Assembly: GCA_024224995.1 (NCBI GenBank)
Contig: JAAENB010000758.1
Coordinates: 1-20,560, forward strand
Length of the DNA: 20,560 bases
Direction of reading: 5' to 3'
DNA from: a bacterium
GTDB taxonomy: Bacteria > Spirochaetota > UBA4802 > UBA5550
Positions 16,577-20,560 of the stretch are shown in pieces (position 1 is the first letter of the stretch; each line of letters begins with the position of its first letter). The translations under genes and the position numbers were made by a program. The notes beneath the pieces are model-generated. The model saw only the letters and a program-made list of their open reading frames with translations. It was not told where the DNA came from and ran no database searches.

Positions 16577-16607
16577 TACAGTTTTTTTTTAAAAAAACTA
16601 TATTGAC
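16572..16607. promoter_or_regulatory. 36-bp palindrome between divergent genes
   Basis: GTCAATACAGTTTTTTT, a central TT, and AAAAAAACTATATTGAC form 17-bp arms with one mismatch. Each arm ends in a TTGAC that serves as the -35 of an outward-facing promoter. It is upstream of both genes, so it is not a terminator for either. It looks like a shared operator, although the A/T-tract centre may instead act through DNA bending or cruciform formation. Confidence 0.65.
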
Positions 16608-16631
16608 CTAAACCTGAATGTGTGATAAATT
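16603..16631 (+). promoter_or_regulatory. First candidate promoter of the LRR-WGR gene
   Basis: TTGACC (16603-16608) and TAAATT (16626-16631) are 17 bases apart. The -35 lies in the right arm of the palindrome, mirroring the minus-strand promoter. The -10 is moderate. Expression from here would give a leader of about 80 bases. Confidence 0.4.
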
Positions 16632-16659
16632 ATTTTACTTTTGCAAAAAATTTACCCTT

Positions 16660-16690
16660 TTTACACGCCAAATAACACTGTATATATAAT
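16660..16690 (+). promoter_or_regulatory. Second candidate promoter of the LRR-WGR gene
   Basis: TTTACA (16660-16665) is followed at 17 bases by TATATA (16683-16688) and at 19 bases by a perfect TATAAT (16685-16690). It gives a short leader of about 20 bases containing AGAGG before the ATG at 16718. It and the upstream candidate may both be used. Confidence 0.5.
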
Positions 16691-16717
16691 ATACTACATT
16701 TAAAAAGAGGCCGCTAC

Positions 16718-19700
16718 ATGACAAAAAAAACAAAAGAAAACAAGCTCGCTCAAATAAAAAAAGCCCAAACAGAAAAAGCAAAAGAACTACAGCTGGACGG
16801 AATAGACAAAGAAGCCTTTGCCCTGCTTTGCAAAGTAACCTCCCTGGAAAAGCTATACCTCGGGAATGCAGTGTTCAAAGAAATAACGGACGATATTGCG
16901 AAACTAAAAAATCTTAAAGAGCTTACTTTTTACAACGGAGAAATAGAATCAATTTCCGAGAAAATAGGAAAACTTAAATTTCTTAAATCTCTGACAATAA
17001 ACGATAATGATAAATTAAAATCAATTCCCGCAGCTATTGGGGAACTCTCGGGGCTTGAAAACCTGGAGCTGAGCTACAACGAGATGCTGCAAGAACTGCC
17101 GGAGTCAATAGGCAAGCTGAACAATCTCAAAGAATTGGATGTTTATAGATGCTCTCTAAAACAATTACCCGCATCAATAGGGGATCTTGAAAACCTGGAA
17201 ACGATGAATTTACAGGATAACCAGTTGAGCTCGCTTCCCGCAACACTTCACAAACTAAAAAAACTAAAAGACCTGGACCTGGACGATAACCCCCTGGATT
17301 ATCCACAGGTTCTCCGGAATAACATCCCGGCCATACTTAATTATTATTCGGAAAAACCAACTGTCAAAAACGAATATTATGAATTTTATAAAGACGGGAA
17401 ATACAAATTCTGGGAAGTAACCCAATACAACAAAACAGTTTACCTCTTCTATGGAAATAACGGCCGAGAAACAACAAAAGAACTGCCTTTTGATAAGAAA
17501 GAAAAGGCACAGGAAGATTTTACCAAAAGAATAGAAAAGAAGAAGAAGGAAGGCTATGTTCAGGGCCGCAAAGACTTTCCCCTTGATCTGCAAAAGGAGA
17601 TTGAAAGCGCCATTAGCAATAACAAAAAATCTTTAAGAGTTTACGACGCGACAGAAGAGATATTTAAAGAAATATGCAAAATAAGCTCCCTCACGGACCT
17701 GGATCTATGCAATTCAGAGATGAAAAGAATCACCGAAGATATTTCCGGTCTAAAAAAACTGAAAAAATTTGAAATGAGCTGTACAACAGCGCTGGAATCA
17801 ATTCATGAAAATATGAGCACGCTAACAGAGCTGGAGTCCCTGGAAATCAATAACGCGGACATACCAAAGCTCTTTAAGGGCATTGGAAAACTGACAAATC
17901 TAACCAGCCTGGAACTTAAGCGGAGCAAAATAGTGCAAATCCCTGAAGAGATTGGCAGCCTGGTAAAGCTGAAACGGCTGGAACTGAGTTCAAACAACAT
18001 AAAAAAACTGCCCGAAAGCATTGGGCAGCTGAAAAAGCTGACACGGCTGGAACTGGATCATAATCAATTAAAAAAATTACCCGAAGGAATAGGCGGGCTG
18101 GAAAGCCTGGAACACCTGGATCTGGGAGATAACGCCCTGGAAAAACTGCCCGAAACCATAGGAGAACTTGAGAAGCTTGAAGATCTGGATCTTGGGCAGA
18201 ATAAGCTCAAAGAATTACCGGAGAGCATTGGAGATCTTGAAAACCTTGAAGACCTGGATTTAAGAGATAATAAATTAAAAAGCCTTCCCCACAGCATCGG
18301 CAGCCTATCGAGTCTTGAAGACCTGGACCTGTATCAAAACGAACTCACTGCCCTGCCCCCTACAATGATACAGCTTGAGGATCTGGACGATCTCAATGTG
18401 GGCGAGAATAATCTCAAACTGCCGGGGGCGATAAGCACTATCCCGGAAATTCTGGCCTGGTTTAGCGGAGACGGGGAACTAAAAAAACCGGAAGCCAGAA
18501 CATACGAGCCCGACGAAACAGAAAAGAATCTTTCGGAGAAAGAAAAAGAACAGCTGGTAAAGCAGTATAAGGACAAAATAAAACAATTCGAGCGGGATAC
18601 AAAATACGAAAGTGAAAGCAAAAGAGACGCCATTATTACCTTTATTAGCGGAAAAACAGACTCTGTACCCATTTCCAAAAAAAAGGAATACCAGGATTTT
18701 GATGATATAGTAAAGGTCTTAGCCCCTCTCGACGATTGGACCTTTGTCGACAGACGCATACTGACCTATATGGCAGGAGACGACTGGTACTGGAAAAAGG
18801 GGAAATATCACAAAGGATTTTATGACGATTTTTACGCCTGGGCAAAGAAACAGTTAGAAAGCAATCCTCATAACTTTGAAAAGCTCCTGGCGGAGCTGAA
18901 CAAAAGCGGCATTGTAGATGACGCGCAAATAATAGAACAGTGCATAAAAGAACTGCACGAAGTAATTCTCAATGACCAGGGCGAGCCCCTGCCCCTGGGC
19001 ACCTACCTGCTGGAACACTATGATGAGCACATTGACCTGATGCTGGAAGCCTCTTCCGGGTATATTTACCAGTATCCCCTCATTGGATTATTTACGAAAT
19101 ACAAAGGCGAAGACTTTGACAGTAAAATCGAAGGCCTCCTGTACAATCACGATTGCGCGCCCCATGAAAAATTAAGCCACCTGTGCCGCATAGACGCTAA
19201 AAAATACGAGCCCTTTGTGCTGCGCGCCATGGAAATGGAAACCTCATGCCGTTCGTGCCTTATGCGAACAGCAAAGCTCATGCTGGAAGAATATCAAGAC
19301 AAATATTATTCCAACACCCTTGACGAAGCAAAAAAGACTCTGGAATACTTGCGTGAAAAGAAAAAAGAAGATCCGGGATACGATTTCCCCTGGGCGGAAC
19401 GATGGGTAGACGGAACTGCTGATTTTGTAAAATGGGCGCTCCAAACCTTTAAAAAAGATATCATCACCGAAGTATTCGGCTTTGTAGAAAAAACAAAGTT
19501 TATCAACCTCGATGTCATTGAAGCCGTGGCAAATACCGCCGGACAGGACGGGATTGAAATTATGTGCGAAGCTTTATATATGAAGGATACGGGAGATCAA
19601 CTAAAGAGTCACTACCAGAGACTCTTTAGCATTCTCAACCCCTTTGATGTGTCCAAACATAATGACAAGCTATGGGAAATAGTCCAATATAAATCTCTTG

Positions 19701-20560
19701 AAATAAATAAGCTCGCGGCTGCGGCTCTTGCGAAACAGGGGAACCCAACGCTTAAAAAAGCCCTGGAACTGCACCAATCAAAAAAGAAAAAAGAACGCCA
19801 GGCAGCGATCCTGGTACTGACCCATTTCTCCGGCAATGAAGAAGCCGCTGCGATTCTAAAGGACCTGAGAAACGAAGAAACCGGTACAGAAATACGCCAG
19901 GAAATACAGAAGGTAACGGAAATCACCTTTCCCGATGTGCTGGACTCCATTGAAAATCTCAGCAAAGGCGGAAAGCTTAAGAAACAGGTTAAAAAATGGA
20001 TCAACGAAGAAGAGCTTCCGCTACTGAAGTGGAAAGACTCCGGAGAAAAGCTCAATACAGAGACGGTCCGGTTTTTATTTTTCAGGCAGGCGAAAATAAA
20101 AGAACTTGAGCCGGACAAAGAAGTAAAACTGCTGCTCGATAAAATTAAAAAAAGCGAAAGCGGTGAATTCGCGGGCGCGCTCATGGAGCTGGTATTTCAA
20201 AACGGCGGGATCTATGCCAAAAACCGCTTTGCTCTTGCCATAATCGGATCCCTGGCAGACGCGAAAACCATTAAAGAGTTAAAAGAACGGGCCATAAAGG
20301 ATAAAAACGTCAACGCGGTAAAATCGATTGGGCTGAATGATTCCAATGAAGCCCTTCGGGCCCTGGATGAAATAAAGCGGGCATTCAGGACAAAGTATCC
20401 CAATGTGCTTGGCGCGGCAGAAGAGGCCTTTTCCGGCTTCGCAAAAGAACGGGGAGTCTCGGAAGAAGAACTGCTCGATATTATTATTCCCGATTTTGAT
20501 TTTTCAGGACGTTTCCGGGAGTTCGATTTTAGCGGTAAGATCTACAAGGGATTTATCGAC
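16718..20560 (+). CDS. LRR-WGR-LRR-helical protein, probable DUF4132 (MolR-like) C-terminus, partial
   Basis: The frame is open from the ATG at 16718 to the window end, 1281 codons without a stop, so the 3' part is missing. AGAGG precedes the ATG. Residues about 20-210 and 300-575 are leucine-rich repeats with a 23-residue period (such as LEDLDLRDNKLKSLPHSIG). Between them, at about 217-285, is a WGR domain (KFWEVTQYNKTVYLFYGNNG, a Lys-rich helix, KKEGYVQ). After about 600 comes a long helical, HEAT-like region with few motifs. The visible end (LLDIIIPDFDFSGRF, then REFDFSGKIYKGFID) resembles the opening of DUF4132, the domain paired with WGR in MolR-type proteins. There is no signal peptide or TM segment. 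WGR-DUF4132 genes neighbour MoxR and vWA genes in the E. coli yeh/mol region, so this gene probably belongs to the same system as the MoxR ATPase here. The LRRs suggest target recognition. Confidence 0.88.
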   Translation, partial: MTKKTKENKLAQIKKAQTEKAKELQLDGIDKEAFALLCKVTSLEKLYLGNAVFKEITDDIAKLKNLKELTFYNGEIESISEKIGKLKFLKSLTINDNDKLKSIPAAIGELSGLENLELSYNEMLQELPESIGKLNNLKELDVYRCSLKQLPASIGDLENLETMNLQDNQLSSLPATLHKLKKLKDLDLDDNPLDYPQVLRNNIPAILNYYSEKPTVKNEYYEFYKDGKYKFWEVTQYNKTVYLFYGNNGRETTKELPFDKKEKAQEDFTKRIEKKKKEGYVQGRKDFPLDLQKEIESAISNNKKSLRVYDATEEIFKEICKISSLTDLDLCNSEMKRITEDISGLKKLKKFEMSCTTALESIHENMSTLTELESLEINNADIPKLFKGIGKLTNLTSLELKRSKIVQIPEEIGSLVKLKRLELSSNNIKKLPESIGQLKKLTRLELDHNQLKKLPEGIGGLESLEHLDLGDNALEKLPETIGELEKLEDLDLGQNKLKELPESIGDLENLEDLDLRDNKLKSLPHSIGSLSSLEDLDLYQNELTALPPTMIQLEDLDDLNVGENNLKLPGAISTIPEILAWFSGDGELKKPEARTYEPDETEKNLSEKEKEQLVKQYKDKIKQFERDTKYESESKRDAIITFISGKTDSVPISKKKEYQDFDDIVKVLAPLDDWTFVDRRILTYMAGDDWYWKKGKYHKGFYDDFYAWAKKQLESNPHNFEKLLAELNKSGIVDDAQIIEQCIKELHEVILNDQGEPLPLGTYLLEHYDEHIDLMLEASSGYIYQYPLIGLFTKYKGEDFDSKIEGLLYNHDCAPHEKLSHLCRIDAKKYEPFVLRAMEMETSCRSCLMRTAKLMLEEYQDKYYSNTLDEAKKTLEYLREKKKEDPGYDFPWAERWVDGTADFVKWALQTFKKDIITEVFGFVEKTKFINLDVIEAVANTAGQDGIEIMCEALYMKDTGDQLKSHYQRLFSILNPFDVSKHNDKLWEIVQYKSLEINKLAAAALAKQGNPTLKKALELHQSKKKKERQAAILVLTHFSGNEEAAAILKDLRNEETGTEIRQEIQKVTEITFPDVLDSIENLSKGGKLKKQVKKWINEEELPLLKWKDSGEKLNTETVRFLFFRQAKIKELEPDKEVKLLLDKIKKSESGEFAGALMELVFQNGGIYAKNRFALAIIGSLADAKTIKELKERAIKDKNVNAVKSIGLNDSNEALRALDEIKRAFRTKYPNVLGAAEEAFSGFAKERGVSEEELLDIIIPDFDFSGRFREFDFSGKIYKGFID
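17960..18442 (+). repeat. 69-bp tandem leucine-rich repeat units
   Basis: Seven consecutive in-frame units of 69 bp start near 17960, 18029, 18098, 18167, 18236, 18305 and 18374. Each encodes a 23-residue LRR with the pattern LxxLxxLxLxxNxLxxLPxxIGx; the last is degenerate. Less regular LRR units lie just before (about 17640-17959) and in a separate array at about 16780-17300. DNA similarity between neighbours is high enough that unit gain or loss by recombination is possible. Confidence 0.8.

Noticed and set aside
17960..18442. CRISPR-like array, because of regular spacing
   Set aside because: The 69-bp units are fully coding, in frame, and encode leucine-rich repeats without unique spacers.

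Overview
The window reads as a chromosomal accessory region of a bacterium with a Gram-negative-style cell plan. A spirochaete-like source (Spirochaetota) fits best but is not proven. The support is a loose lipoprotein box, an AraC regulator with a membrane sensor half, a multi-pass chemotaxis receptor, moderate GC and purine-rich Shine-Dalgarno sites. No rRNA, tRNA, CRISPR array, transposase or phage gene is visible.

Left part (1-4513) is ordinary cell-surface and signalling content. It holds a short repeat-bearing intergenic stretch, a lipoprotein with YadA-head-like repeats and a C-terminal ChW-type domain, and a VanZ-like membrane protein translationally coupled (TAATG) to a membrane-anchored AraC regulator. 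A divergent methyl-accepting chemotaxis protein follows, behind a near-consensus sigma70-type promoter.

Right part (4620-20560) looks like one multi-gene system in three transcription units. Unit A (+ strand) encodes a 1289-residue membrane protein with a degenerate vWA-like cytoplasmic core and an extracytoplasmic tail of beta-sandwich domains, then a CHAT (caspase-fold) protease fused to a probable inactive-STAND domain, then a MoxR-type AAA+ ATPase. Unit B (- strand, convergent with A) encodes a duplicated jelly-roll-like protein, a radical SAM/SPASM enzyme, an FGE-sulfatase-like (FGS) protein, a small Gly-rich Cys/His protein and a membrane protein with a Lys/Ser tail. The last four are tightly packed or overlapping; a 29-bp-arm inverted repeat separates them from the first. 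Unit C (+ strand, divergent from B, running off the window) encodes a giant LRR-WGR-LRR-helical protein whose visible end looks like the start of a DUF4132 (MolR-type) domain. B and C appear to share a control region: a 36-bp palindrome carries a TTGAC -35 element in each arm, each with a fitting -10 box at 17 bp.

MoxR ATPase, vWA-like protein and CHAT effector together are the hallmark of the NTP-dependent ternary conflict systems described for bacteria with complex lifestyles. WGR-DUF4132 genes occur beside MoxR and vWA genes in the E. coli yeh/mol region. My inference is that the locus is a membrane-linked surveillance/effector system: LRR, FGS and beta-sandwich domains recognise, MoxR plus the vWA-like protein remodel, and the CHAT protease executes. 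The radical SAM gene and the membrane topology make this variant unusual. Function is inferred from domains only.
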